Assembly: GCA_946539445.1 (NCBI GenBank)
Contig: CAMNHK010000010.1
Span: 1 to 43,472, forward strand
Reading direction: 5' to 3'
Length of the DNA stretch: 43,472 bases
Source of the DNA: an uncultured Caryophanales bacterium
Lineage (GTDB): Bacteria; Bacillota_I; Bacilli_A; RF39; UBA660
The notes under the pieces were generated by a model. That model made no database searches, was not told the DNA's origin, and was given only the letters and a program-made list of their open reading frames with translations. Of the stretch, positions 8,924-17,015 are shown piece after piece (the stretch's first letter is position 1; the number at the start of each line of letters is the position of its first letter). The position numbers were made by a program, and so were the translations under genes.

Positions 8924-10591
8924 ATGAAATTATCAAATCATTATTTTTATACAAAGAAAGAAGATGCTAAGGATGAAGAATCTATTAGTGCGAACTTATT
9001 AGTTCGTTCGGGAATGATTAAGAAAATTGGTAGTGGAATTTATGCTTTTCTTCCTTTGGGTTTAAAGACTTTTCGTAAAATTGAAAATATTGTTCGAGAA
9101 GAAATGGATAAGGCTGGATCCCAAGAACTTGTTATGCCTTCTTTATTACCAGAATCTTATTATGCAGATAGTGGTAGAAGAAATGTTTTTGGGGATGATA
9201 TGTTTGCTCTTAAAGATCGTGTGGGCAGGGATTATGTATTGGGACCTACTCATGAAGAATTATTTGTGGAAGTATGCCGTGATGTTATTAAATCTTACAA
9301 AGATATGCCTCTTAATTTATATCAAATGGCTAATAAATATCGAGATGAACCAAGAAGTCGTTATGGTTTAATCCGTACCCGTGAATTTGTGATGAAAGAT
9401 GCCTATTCTTTTGATAAAGACATAGAAGGATTAAATCAATCTTATCAGATTATGTTCGACGCTTATCATAGAATCTTTGATCGCATTGGATTGGATTATT
9501 GTGTTGTAAAGGCATCTAGTGGCGCTATGGGAGGTTTGCTTTCAGAAGAGTTTCAGGCTATAACGGAAATTGGGGAAGATCGTTTGGTTTTATGTGATCA
9601 ATGTGGTCTATCTACTAATATTGAAATTTGTGAATGCCCTAAAGTTGATGGTAGTTCAAAGTCTCAAACTTCTCATAAGGAATTGTTTCATACTCCCAAC
9701 TGTGGAACGATTGAGGAATTGGTTTCCACCTATGGTTTTTCTGCCAAAGACTTATGCAAAACGCTAATTTACCGAGTAGATGATTCTTTTTATGCCTTTA
9801 TGGTACGTGGCGATAGGGAGTTGAATGAGACAAAAATTCAAATGCTTTTTAATACAAAAAATGTATCTTTAGCAACATTTGAGGAAGATGAGAAAATAAC
9901 TGGTGCTAAAGTTGGATTTGCAGGACCTATTGATTTGGGAATTCCTATTATTATGGATCAAGAGATTTTAGGAATGAAGGATTTTATTGTGGGAGCTAAT
10001 CAAACAGATTATCACTATAAGAATGTTAATATAATCGATTTTGATTATGAGAAAGTGGCGGATATTCGAATTATTTCGGAAGAAGATTGTTGCCCTAAAT
10101 GTGGTGGTAAACTAACTTTTAAACATGGTATTGAAGTTGGTAATACTTTTAAGCTTGGTACCAAATATTCGGAATCTATGGGATTATATTTTACAGACGA
10201 AAATAATCAATTGAAGCCTGTTGTGATGGGATGTTATGGAATTGGAATTGCTCGAATTCTATCAGCTATTGTAGAACAAAGTCATGATGATAATGGAATT
10301 ATTTTTCCAGAAGCGATTGCGCCTTATGATTGCGCGATCGTTGTTGTAAATGCCAAAGATGAACATCAAATGAAGGTGGCAAATGATCTATATGAATCTT
10401 TCCAAAGCCAGGGAAAAGATGTTTTGTTCGATGATCGCTTGGTATCCGCTGGGGTAAAATTTAAAGATATGGAATTAATTGGTATACCATATGTTTATAT
10501 TGTTGGTAAAAATATTGATGAAGGAAAAATTGAATATAAAGATCGAAAAACGATGGAGAAAAGAGAAATCCTTTTGGAAAACCTTATTTAA
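8924..10591 (+). CDS. proS: Prolyl-tRNA synthetase
   Basis: ProRS charges tRNA-Pro. The start is ATG 8924 behind TTTGGAGGTATTT; an in-frame TTG at 8912 lies on the ribosome site and is rejected. The 555-residue protein is the bacterial long form: class II motif 1/2 features (LPLGLKTFRKIENIVREEMD, YRDEPRSRYGLIRTREFVMKDAYSF), an inserted editing domain at about residues 220-400, motif 3 (MGCYGIGIARI) and the anticodon-binding domain. Two cysteine pairs (CDQCG with CECP; CCPKCGG) flank the insertion and look like structural metal sites. Expression is controlled by the proline T-box just upstream. Confidence 0.98.
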   Translation: MKLSNHYFYTKKEDAKDEESISANLLVRSGMIKKIGSGIYAFLPLGLKTFRKIENIVREEMDKAGSQELVMPSLLPESYYADSGRRNVFGDDMFALKDRVGRDYVLGPTHEELFVEVCRDVIKSYKDMPLNLYQMANKYRDEPRSRYGLIRTREFVMKDAYSFDKDIEGLNQSYQIMFDAYHRIFDRIGLDYCVVKASSGAMGGLLSEEFQAITEIGEDRLVLCDQCGLSTNIEICECPKVDGSSKSQTSHKELFHTPNCGTIEELVSTYGFSAKDLCKTLIYRVDDSFYAFMVRGDRELNETKIQMLFNTKNVSLATFEEDEKITGAKVGFAGPIDLGIPIIMDQEILGMKDFIVGANQTDYHYKNVNIIDFDYEKVADIRIISEEDCCPKCGGKLTFKHGIEVGNTFKLGTKYSESMGLYFTDENNQLKPVVMGCYGIGIARILSAIVEQSHDDNGIIFPEAIAPYDCAIVVVNAKDEHQMKVANDLYESFQSQGKDVLFDDRLVSAGVKFKDMELIGIPYVYIVGKNIDEGKIEYKDRKTMEKREILLENLI

Positions 10592-10602
10592 TTGCCTTTT
10601 TA

Positions 10603-10631
10603 TTGCTTTTTTTCATTTAGTATGCTAGAAT
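10603..10631 (+). promoter_or_regulatory. Promoter of secG
   Basis: TTGCTT, a 17-base spacer and TAGAAT. The -10 box ends 27 bases before the secG ATG. Confidence 0.6.
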
Positions 10632-10658
10632 ACTAATTGTCATTAATGGAGGGATTCT

Positions 10659-10874
10659 ATGGAAACAGCAGTATTAATCGTATCCATATTATTAATTATT
10701 ATGGTTCTATTACAAAGCGTAAAAGCTGATGGTGGTCCTCAAATTATTTCTGGGGGTCAAAGTGAATTATTTGCTAATCGTAAAGAGAGAGGTTCTGAAC
10801 TAGTAATTACTCGTATTACGGCTTTACTTGGACTTGCTTTCTTTGTTCTTTGTTTAGTATCTATGTTTATTTAA
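10659..10874 (+). CDS. secG: Protein translocase subunit SecG
   Basis: SecG is the small accessory subunit of the SecYEG channel in the cytoplasmic membrane. The 71-residue protein has two membrane helices (about residues 3-18 and 50-70) joined by a loop with GGPQIISGG, the usual SecG layout of a hydrophobic, Gly/Gln-rich loop between helices. GGAGGGATTCT gives the ribosome site. It has its own promoter and a UUCG-capped terminator. The next gene is rnr; secG-rnr-smpB order is common in Bacillota. Confidence 0.93.
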   Translation: METAVLIVSILLIIMVLLQSVKADGGPQIISGGQSELFANRKERGSELVITRITALLGLAFFVLCLVSMFI

Positions 10875-10896
10875 AAGGACTTCGGTCCTTTTTCTT
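10873..10896 (+). terminator. Terminator after secG with UUCG loop
   Basis: The stem AAAAGGAC/GTCCTTTT is capped by the stable tetraloop TTCG and followed by T. Some read-through into rnr is possible. Confidence 0.88.
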
Positions 10897-10930
10897 TTGG
10901 AAAACACTAGTTATATGAAAAAAAATACAG

Positions 10931-10936
10931 TATAAT
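10931..10936 (+). promoter_or_regulatory. -10 box of rnr
   Basis: A perfect TATAAT ends 20 bases before the rnr GTG. No convincing -35 is visible. It would give a leader of about 13 bases starting at the AAGGTGAT ribosome site. Confidence 0.45.
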
Positions 10937-10956
10937 ATATACTAGAAGGTGATACC

Positions 10957-13068
10957 GTGAGAGATAATATAATCAATATTTTGGAAAATGCTGATAGTGC
11001 TATTGATATTTATGAACTTCAAAAAGCTTTGGGAATAGAGAGTGTTGAAGATTTAAAAAAATTAAATGAGGAGCTTCGTAAATTAGAAGATGAAGTTATT
11101 ATTTATCATTCAAATAAGGATAAATATATGATGCTTGAGAAAAGTCATTTATGTAAAGGTATCATGAGAGCTAATAAAAAAGGCTTTGGATTCGTTGAAG
11201 TGGATGGTATGGAAGATGATATTTATGTATCATCGGATCATATGAATGGAGCGATTCATGATGATGTCGTTTTAGTAGAAATTACTAGTAAAATGCATTT
11301 GGATCGTATTGAGGGTAGAGTTCTTCGAATTATTGAAAGAAAACTTCAAAAATACATCGGAGTTATTCATTTTGATAAAAATGGGGAAGGTCATATTACT
11401 TTAGATGATTCTAAAATTAAACTAGATATTGAAATTCCAAAAGATAAAACTATGAATGCTGTTGATGGGCATAAGGTAGTAGTGGAACTTACAAAAAAAG
11501 TCAATAATATTGGTCGTTATGAAGGAAAAGTTGTTGAAATCATTGGCCATATTAATGATCCTGGTGTTGATATTTTATCCATTATTTATAAGTATAATTT
11601 TAATGTTGATTTTCCAGATGATGTAAAAGAAGAAGTATCTCATATTCCGAATCAAGTATATCCGGATGATTTACCTGGTCGTAAGGATTTGCGAGAAGAG
11701 ACTATTTTTACGATCGATGGAGATGATACCAAAGATATTGATGATGCGATATCGATTAAGAGATTACCGGGAGGTAATTATGAATTAGGAGTTCATATTG
11801 CGGATGTTAGTTATTATGTAAGAGAGGGAACTCCTTTGGATAATGAGGCTATGGAGAGAGGAACTAGTGTCTACTTAGTAGACCGTGTTATTCCTATGCT
11901 TCCTCATGAATTATCCAATGGTATTTGTTCTTTAAATCCTAATGTTGATCGTTTGGCTGTTTCTTGTGTCATGGAATTTGATGAGAATGGAAAACAAATT
12001 CGTTATGAAATCTTTCCAAGTGTCATTCGTTCTAGAATTCAAATGACTTATAAAAAAGTTAATTCTATTTTGGAAAAGAATGAGGTTCCAGAAGGATATG
12101 AAGAGTTTGCAGAAGATTTGCGTTTAATGAATCATTTAGCAGGAATTCTAAGAAAAGCAAAAGTTCAACGTGGTTATATTGATTTTAATGTGGATGAAGC
12201 AAAAATATTGGTAGATGATGCTGGCGTTCCTACCGATGTTGTATTACGTGATCGTGGTGCCGGAGAAAAGTTAATTGAAGATTTTATGATTGCAGCTAAT
12301 GAATGTGTTGCTACTCATATATATTTTATGAATTTACCTTTTATTTATCGTGTTCATGAATATCCAAAAGAAGAAAAGATTCGCAGTTTCTTATCTTTTG
12401 TAAGTAGTTTAGGATATACTATTACGGGTAATATAAAAGATACGAAACCAACTACTATTCAAAAGATATTGGCTCAATTGGAGGATAAGCCAGAGTATAA
12501 GATATTGTCTTCTTTGTTACTAAGAAGTATGCAAAAAGCGGTTTATCGTCCGGAAAATTTAGGCCATTATGGTTTGGCAAGTACTTGTTATACACATTTT
12601 ACTTCTCCGATTCGTCGTTATCCTGATACAACGGTTCATCGACTTTTACATACGTATTTGTTTGATGGTAAGATTGATATGCAAACGATTCGTAAATGGG
12701 AAGAAAAATTGGTATATATTGCCGAACATTCTTCTGAACGTGAGAGGGCTAGTGTAGACTGTGAGCGTGAAGTGGATGATATGAAGATGGCGGAATATAT
12801 GGAGAAACATATTGGAGAAGAATTTGAAGGTATGATTTCTTCTATTACTAGTTTTGGAATGTTTGTAGAACTTCCTAACTTGATTGAGGGATTGGTTCCT
12901 ATTCGTGAAATGAAAGACTTTTTCCATTTCGATGAAGAAAGAATGACCTTGACAGGGGAAAGAAGTAATGTAAAATATTCTATTGGAGAAAGTGTTCTAG
13001 TCAAAGTTGTTCGTGCTTCTAAAGAAGATCGTACAATTGATTTTGAAGTTATAAAGAAATTGAAGTAG
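10957..13068 (+). CDS. rnr: Ribonuclease R
   Basis: RNase R is a processive 3'-5' exoribonuclease that degrades structured RNA. With SmpB/tmRNA it removes defective mRNAs. The start is GTG, supported by AGAAGGTGAT. The 703 residues contain an N-terminal winged-helix-like region, cold-shock domains (about 65-215), the RNB catalytic domain with FTIDGDDTKDIDDA (Asp254, 260, 262, 263), LSNGICSLNP, YRVHEYP and FTSPIRRYPD, and a C-terminal S1 domain (about 625-700). It is followed by the CapA-like gene and smpB, with no terminator seen before the one behind smpB. A second RNB gene lies at 21027. Confidence 0.97.
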   Translation: MRDNIINILENADSAIDIYELQKALGIESVEDLKKLNEELRKLEDEVIIYHSNKDKYMMLEKSHLCKGIMRANKKGFGFVEVDGMEDDIYVSSDHMNGAIHDDVVLVEITSKMHLDRIEGRVLRIIERKLQKYIGVIHFDKNGEGHITLDDSKIKLDIEIPKDKTMNAVDGHKVVVELTKKVNNIGRYEGKVVEIIGHINDPGVDILSIIYKYNFNVDFPDDVKEEVSHIPNQVYPDDLPGRKDLREETIFTIDGDDTKDIDDAISIKRLPGGNYELGVHIADVSYYVREGTPLDNEAMERGTSVYLVDRVIPMLPHELSNGICSLNPNVDRLAVSCVMEFDENGKQIRYEIFPSVIRSRIQMTYKKVNSILEKNEVPEGYEEFAEDLRLMNHLAGILRKAKVQRGYIDFNVDEAKILVDDAGVPTDVVLRDRGAGEKLIEDFMIAANECVATHIYFMNLPFIYRVHEYPKEEKIRSFLSFVSSLGYTITGNIKDTKPTTIQKILAQLEDKPEYKILSSLLLRSMQKAVYRPENLGHYGLASTCYTHFTSPIRRYPDTTVHRLLHTYLFDGKIDMQTIRKWEEKLVYIAEHSSERERASVDCEREVDDMKMAEYMEKHIGEEFEGMISSITSFGMFVELPNLIEGLVPIREMKDFFHFDEERMTLTGERSNVKYSIGESVLVKVVRASKEDRTIDFEVIKKLK

Positions 13069-13080
13069 AGGTATTGTAGT

Positions 13081-14280
13081 ATGAAAAGAAGAAGGAGAAA
13101 AGTTCGTATTCGAACCACAAAAGTTGGTAGAATTGTAATTATTGTAATTTTTGCGGCTATTTTGGGAATATTATCATGGGATTTTTTCCGCGATTCTTTT
13201 CATAAACCTGTTGTAGAAGAACCAGAAGAAGAAGTGAAGGAGCCAGAGCAATATATTGCGAGAGTATTTATGGTTGGGGATTCTTTAATTCACTGGGGTG
13301 TTTATAATGATGCTAAACAACCAGACGGCTCTTATGACTTTAAACCGATGCTTCAATATATTAAGCCTATTTCCTCTAAATATGATATTGTTTATTATAA
13401 TCAAGAAACGGTTTTAGGAGGAACTAGTTTAGGTTTGTCGAGTTATCCACGTTTTAATTCTCCACAAGAAGTTGGAGATGCCTTCTTGGATGCTGGTTTT
13501 AATACTGTTTCTCTAGCGACTAATCATACAATGGATATGGGTGAAAATGGTGTTTTAAGATCGGTTGAGTATTGGAAACAATTTCCTAATGTAGCTGCGT
13601 CTGGTCAATGGAGTAGTGAAGAGGAAAGAACTGCTAGTATTTCTAAGATTTATGAAGTTAATAATATTAAATATGCTTTTATATCTTATACAATCTGGAA
13701 TAATGGGTTACGTACTCCTTATGGAAAAGAATATTTGAATAATGAATATAGTGATGAAAAAGCTGCAGCGGATATTGCTTTGGTTCGTGATAAAGTAGAT
13801 TTTGTTATTGTAGCGATGCACTGGGGAACAGAATATTCTTTTCGAGTAGATTATAAACAAGAAGAAATTGCTAATTATTTATCTAGTTTAGGAGTAGATT
13901 TAATTATTGGAGCTCATCCTCATGTTATTCAAACGGTTGAATATATTAATGAGGGAAAAACTTTTGTCGTATATTCTCTTGGTAATTTTATTAGTGATCA
14001 AGATGATATTGATAATTTTACTGGTTTAGCTTTTGAAGTGACTCTAAAGAAGTATATTGATGTGGATGATACAGTAACGAATACTATTGTAGATCCAAAA
14101 GCGGAACTTGTTTATACAGCTACTGTAAAACGTGGTGGAGTAAATCATGATTTTCGTGTTATTCCTTATCCGCAATTGAACGATAGTCAACTTCGTAATT
14201 ATCTGACTTATTATGAAAAATATAAAGAAATTGTTAATGAACGTTATCCCAATTTAACTTGGGGACTTACTTGGGAGTGA
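13081..14280 (+). CDS. CapA-like metallophosphoesterase, membrane anchored
   Basis: This belongs to the CapA/PgsA family of calcineurin-like phosphoesterases, first known from poly-gamma-glutamate capsule synthesis but often found without capsule genes. The 399-residue protein has a very basic N-terminus (MKRRRRKVRIR), one membrane helix at about 16-33, an acidic linker (EEPEEEVKEPE) and an extracellular catalytic domain. Metal-site motifs are GDSLIH (66-71), a Gln-Glu pair (NQETVLGG), ATNHTMDMG, MHWGTEY and GAHPHVIQ. It sits between rnr and smpB, 12 and 4 bases away, so it shares their transcript. No other capsule genes (capB, capC) are nearby, so the substrate is unknown. Confidence 0.85.
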   Translation: MKRRRRKVRIRTTKVGRIVIIVIFAAILGILSWDFFRDSFHKPVVEEPEEEVKEPEQYIARVFMVGDSLIHWGVYNDAKQPDGSYDFKPMLQYIKPISSKYDIVYYNQETVLGGTSLGLSSYPRFNSPQEVGDAFLDAGFNTVSLATNHTMDMGENGVLRSVEYWKQFPNVAASGQWSSEEERTASISKIYEVNNIKYAFISYTIWNNGLRTPYGKEYLNNEYSDEKAAADIALVRDKVDFVIVAMHWGTEYSFRVDYKQEEIANYLSSLGVDLIIGAHPHVIQTVEYINEGKTFVVYSLGNFISDQDDIDNFTGLAFEVTLKKYIDVDDTVTNTIVDPKAELVYTATVKRGGVNHDFRVIPYPQLNDSQLRNYLTYYEKYKEIVNERYPNLTWGLTWE

Positions 14281-14284
14281 TTCT

Positions 14285-14722
14285 ATGGAAATAATTAATC
14301 GAAAAGCAAAATTTGATTATTTTGTGGAAGAAGAATATGAAGCTGGAATCGTTCTTACGGGGACAGAAATAAAATCTATTCGTAGTGGAAATTGTAATTT
14401 AAAAGATTGCTATGGCATTGTTCGTAATGGAGAAGTTTATTTACTAAATATGTATATTGGTGCTTATAAAGAGGGTAATCTATTTAATCATGAGGAAACT
14501 CGTAGTCGTAAGTTATTGCTTCATAAAAAAGAAATTAAAAAGATTGCACAAGCCATTGAAGTAAATGGACTCACTTTGGTTCCTTTAAAGGGATATTTTA
14601 AGGAAAATAAATTTAAGATTTTGCTTGGAGTATGTCGTGGTAAGAAGACTTTTGATAAACGTGAGACTATGAAAGAGAGAGATATTCAAAGAGAAGTTAA
14701 AAAGAATTTAAAGAGATATTAA
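14285..14722 (+). CDS. smpB: SsrA-binding protein SmpB
   Basis: SmpB binds tmRNA and delivers it to stalled ribosomes. The protein has 145 residues, slightly short of the usual 150-160. Family signatures are NRKAKFDYFVEEEYEAGIVL, GTEIKSIRSGN, RSRKLLLHKKEI, LVPLKGYFKE and the basic tail GKKTFDKRETMKERDIQREV. The gene begins 4 bases after the CapA-like gene and lies just upstream of the tmRNA it serves. Its stop codon lies inside a terminator hairpin. Confidence 0.97.
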   Translation: MEIINRKAKFDYFVEEEYEAGIVLTGTEIKSIRSGNCNLKDCYGIVRNGEVYLLNMYIGAYKEGNLFNHEETRSRKLLLHKKEIKKIAQAIEVNGLTLVPLKGYFKENKFKILLGVCRGKKTFDKRETMKERDIQREVKKNLKRY

Positions 14723-14736
14723 GAATCTCTTTTTTG
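14711..14736 (+). terminator. Terminator after smpB
   Basis: The stem AAGAGAT/ATCTCTT is followed by T residues. The smpB stop codon TAA lies in the loop region. Confidence 0.85.
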
Positions 14737-14775
14737 TTTTCTAATAAGGTTTTTCTTTCTTTTTGAAGGTGTTTA

Positions 14776-14784
14776 TGATATAAT
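14776..14784 (+). promoter_or_regulatory. Extended -10 promoter of tmRNA
   Basis: TGATATAAT gives a perfect -10 with the TGn extension, ending 10 bases before the tmRNA 5' end at 14795, close to the spacing expected of a mature or near-mature 5' end. Confidence 0.65.
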
Positions 14785-14794
14785 GTCTATACAT

Positions 14795-15176
14795 GGGGCT
14801 GATTTGGTTTCGACGGGAATGGTTGAGCATAGATGGCAAGTCGAATGTCCACGTTACGGGCAAAAAAAAATAAATGCAAATAAATTAAAAAATGCTGTAG
14901 CTAACATGTTTGGTGGAAACCAAGCTGTTGCTTACGCCCTTTAATAATAATTCGGGTCAGCGCTTCTTATTAAATCTCACCTAGGGTTTTTTAAGAGGTT
15001 CATTTTATAGGTTATAGTTACTTCTTGTCTGGGAAGTAAAAAGAATTGTTAGACTACTATTATTTCTTGGTCGTTAACTACTTGGAAGTAATAGGAATAT
15101 AATTAGTTAACTAAGCTTGTAGAGGTTTATGTAGCTCTATTTTCGGACAGGAGTTCGATTCTCCTCAGTTCCACCA
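14795..15176 (+). ncRNA. ssrA: Transfer-messenger RNA (tmRNA, 10Sa RNA)
   Basis: tmRNA rescues stalled ribosomes: its tRNA-like part accepts alanine, and its open frame tags the unfinished protein for proteolysis. The 5' end GGGGCTGATTTGGTTTCGAC and the 3' end GGAGTTCGATTCTCC...CCACCA (CCA encoded) form the tRNA-like domain; T-arm GGACAGGAGTTCGATTCTCC is visible. The tag frame begins at GCA 14876 and ends at tandem TAA TAA TAA from 14942. It reads ANKLKNAVANMFGGNQAVAYAL, 22 residues if counted from GCA. Long ANK-initial tags ending in a YAxA-like tail are known from Mollicutes. The gene lies directly after smpB, and a tRNA gene starts 4 bases later. Confidence 0.97.
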
Positions 15177-15180
15177 AAAT

Positions 15181-15254
15181 GCCGATATAGTTTAGTGGTA
15201 AAACAGATCCTTGGTAAGGATCAGCGGTAAGTTCAATTCTTACTTTCGGCACCA
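15181..15254 (+). tRNA. tRNA-Thr (anticodon GGT)
   Basis: A cloverleaf can be drawn. Acceptor GCCGATA pairs with TTTCGGC with one T-T mismatch at pair 6-67. The D stem is GTTT/AAAC. The anticodon stem GATCC/GGATC holds the loop TTGGTAA with anticodon GGT at 15213-15215. The variable loop is AGCG, the T stem GTAAG/CTTAC with loop TTCAATT, and CCA is encoded. It would read ACC and ACU threonine codons. It begins 4 bases after tmRNA, so the two are probably processed from one transcript. Confidence 0.93.
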
Positions 15255-15264
15255 TTTTAAAAGA

Positions 15265-15290
15265 AAAAAACTACTATATGTAGTTTTTTT
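15265..15290. terminator. Bidirectional terminator between tRNA-Thr and the convergent small gene
   Basis: The stem AAAAAACTAC/GTAGTTTTTT with loop TATAT serves the ssrA-tRNA transcript on the plus strand and the small membrane-protein gene on the minus strand, whose stop codon lies at 15274-15276 inside it. Confidence 0.85.
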
Positions 15291-15498
15291 TATTTTTCTT
15301 TTTTTGGTTTTTCCATTGAATAATGGCTTGTATTCCCCCGATTAGAATTGCAAAGCCTAATCCATGTAGTAACCCTATTTTAAAACTTTTAAAGGCAGTC
15401 CAACCAAAGGCTAGTCCGAAGGCAAAACCTTTTAGAGAATAGGTAATTATTGTTTGGAAGATAGAGTCTTGATTGGCATTTTTTTCTTCTTCTTTCAT
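15274..15498 (-). CDS. Small membrane protein, unknown function
   Basis: The 74-residue protein has a charged N-terminus (MKEEEKNANQD), two hydrophobic segments (about residues 18-35 and 41-60) with several glycines (KGFAFGLAFGW, LLHGLGFAILIGGIQ), and a lysine-rich tail. A good ribosome site (AGGAGATAAT) precedes the ATG on the minus strand. The layout suggests a two-helix inner-membrane protein. It is not recognised as a named family. It is convergent with the tmRNA-tRNA unit and shares its terminator. Confidence 0.7.
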   Translation of the reverse strand: MKEEEKNANQDSIFQTIITYSLKGFAFGLAFGWTAFKSFKIGLLHGLGFAILIGGIQAIIQWKNQKKKNKKNYI

Positions 15499-15519
15499 AG
15501 TATTATCTCCTATAGTTTT

Positions 15520-15528
15520 ATTATAACA
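15520..15528 (-). promoter_or_regulatory. Extended -10 promoter of the small membrane-protein gene
   Basis: On the minus strand TGTTATAAT, a perfect -10 with TGn, lies 21 bases before the ATG. Confidence 0.55.
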
Positions 15529-15613
15529 TTTTTGAATGAAAAAGAATAATTTTCTTTTCGTATCTTATAAAATATGATAAAATAACCAATAGATTTGTTG
15601 TAGGAGGTGGATC

Positions 15614-16105
15614 ATGAAACAGAAGTGGAAACGAAAATTTGCTTCTATTGCGGCTTTTATTATTCTATTATCTTATACTCATGATCACTCTTATGAGTCT
15701 CATTATGAGATATTGGATGATGATTTGGCATATGCATCTTATCGTAATGGTAATATTTATATAGGGGATTTGGACTTTTTGTTACAATTAAAGCCAACTG
15801 AAGGGGATATTCTTGTATTGGATCAAAGATCTCGTATTGTTGATCCTAATATGAAAATATATCATTCCTATGAGATAACGGATCGAGACACTCGAAATGA
15901 AATATTGGAAGTATTATGTTCTTATGAAAAAGAACATCCTAGTGATTGGGATCGAAGTATTGAATCTATGCGACTTGAATGGTTTTGTCATAATGTATCT
16001 TATTTGTTTGAGTATGAATCTTTTCGTAGTTCCGCTGTTGATTTGAATAATGCGGATGAAAAGAAGTTTGATAGTAAGATTTTACAAAAAATCTTTCGTT
16101 TATAA
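15614..16105 (+). CDS. Secreted or anchored small protein, unknown function
   Basis: The 163-residue protein begins with a basic stretch and a short hydrophobic segment (KRKFASIAAFIILLSYT), so it is probably exported or anchored. The rest is hydrophilic: ASYRNGNIYIGDLDFLLQL, VLDQRSRIVDPNMKIYHSYEI, then a C-terminal EWFCHNVSYLFEYESFRSSAVDLNNADEKK. That EW..HN..Y...DLN pattern is reminiscent of small Bacillota proteins, but no function is known to me. AGGAGGTGGATC is a strong ribosome site. It is followed 22 bases later by the PP-loop gene and probably shares its transcript. Confidence 0.75.
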   Translation: MKQKWKRKFASIAAFIILLSYTHDHSYESHYEILDDDLAYASYRNGNIYIGDLDFLLQLKPTEGDILVLDQRSRIVDPNMKIYHSYEITDRDTRNEILEVLCSYEKEHPSDWDRSIESMRLEWFCHNVSYLFEYESFRSSAVDLNNADEKKFDSKILQKIFRL

Positions 16106-16127
16106 AGAATAATTGGAGGTTTTAAAA

Positions 16128-16967
16128 ATGGACGATTATAAGGAGATTGAACGCAGTATTATAAAAAAGTATCGTAAAGATATTTGGAGTAAATTTATTA
16201 AAGCGGTCATTGATTATGAATTGATTCAGGAAAATGATAAAATTATGGTTTGTATTAGTGGCGGGAAAGATTCTTTTCTTTTAGCTAAATGCATCCAAGA
16301 AATTCAAAGACACGGAAAAGTATCTTTTGAAGCTCATTATGTTTGTATGAATCCTGGATACAACGAAAAAAATAAGGAACTTATTTTGGATAATGCGAAG
16401 AGACTTCATATTCCTTTGAAAATGTTTGAAAGTGACATATTTGAAATTGTTTCTTCTATTGATCGTAGTCCTTGCTATTTATGTGCTAGAATGCGACGTG
16501 GATGTCTTTATAAAAAAGCTCAAGATTTAGGCTGTAATAAAATTGCTTTAGGACATCATTTGGATGATGTTATTGAAACTACTTTACTTTCTATGTTTTA
16601 TGGGGCTGAAATAAAAACGATGATGCCTAAGCTTCCTAGTGAAAACTTTCCAGGGTTAGAGTTAATTAGACCTTTATATTTGGTAAAGGAAAAGGATGTT
16701 ATTGCCTGGTCAAAGAGCAATCATTTAACGTTTATTAATTGTGCTTGTCGTTTTACAGAAGAGAATTCTCATGAAGATGTTCAAACTAGTAAACGTTTGG
16801 AGATAAAAAAACTTATTGCGGAGTTGCAAAAGATAAATCCAAATGTAGATTATAATATTTTTAAGGCTTTGGATAATGTAAATATGAACTGTATCTTAGG
16901 GCGAAAAGAAGAAGGTATTTATCATAGTTTTTTAGAAAAGTATGATTCTCATAAAAAATCTCAATAG
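16128..16967 (+). CDS. TtcA/Ctu1-like tRNA thiolation enzyme (PP-loop ATPase)
   Basis: The protein is an adenylating PP-loop enzyme of the TtcA/TtuA group, which insert sulfur into tRNA bases with ATP and an iron-sulfur cluster. The start is ATG 16128 behind TTGGAGGTTTTAAAA; an in-frame TTG at 16113 overlaps the ribosome site. In 279 residues the PP-loop SGGKDS is at 44-49, the CxxC pair at Cys116 and Cys119 (SPCYLCARMRRGC), GHHLDDVIETTLLSMFYGA at about 142-160, and Cys205/Cys207 in NCACRF. Three conserved cysteines are typical of cluster ligands in TtcA. Whether it makes 2-thiocytidine or another thiolated base cannot be told from sequence. Confidence 0.85.
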   Translation: MDDYKEIERSIIKKYRKDIWSKFIKAVIDYELIQENDKIMVCISGGKDSFLLAKCIQEIQRHGKVSFEAHYVCMNPGYNEKNKELILDNAKRLHIPLKMFESDIFEIVSSIDRSPCYLCARMRRGCLYKKAQDLGCNKIALGHHLDDVIETTLLSMFYGAEIKTMMPKLPSENFPGLELIRPLYLVKEKDVIAWSKSNHLTFINCACRFTEENSHEDVQTSKRLEIKKLIAELQKINPNVDYNIFKALDNVNMNCILGRKEEGIYHSFLEKYDSHKKSQ

Positions 16968-16983
16968 TTTGGGATTTTTTTCT
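16953..16983 (+). terminator. Terminator after the TtcA-like gene
   Basis: The stem AAAAATCTCAA/TTGGGATTTTT, one G-T pair, includes the end of the coding region. The stop codon TAG lies in the loop and T residues follow. Confidence 0.75.
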
Positions 16984-17015
16984 TTTGTTTTCATATAGTA
17001 TTATAGGTGATTTTT

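Noticed and set aside
12636..13118. Open frame of 160 codons antisense to the end of rnr
   Set aside because: Serine-rich composition is what the reverse complement of the real gene gives; no ribosome site or family match.
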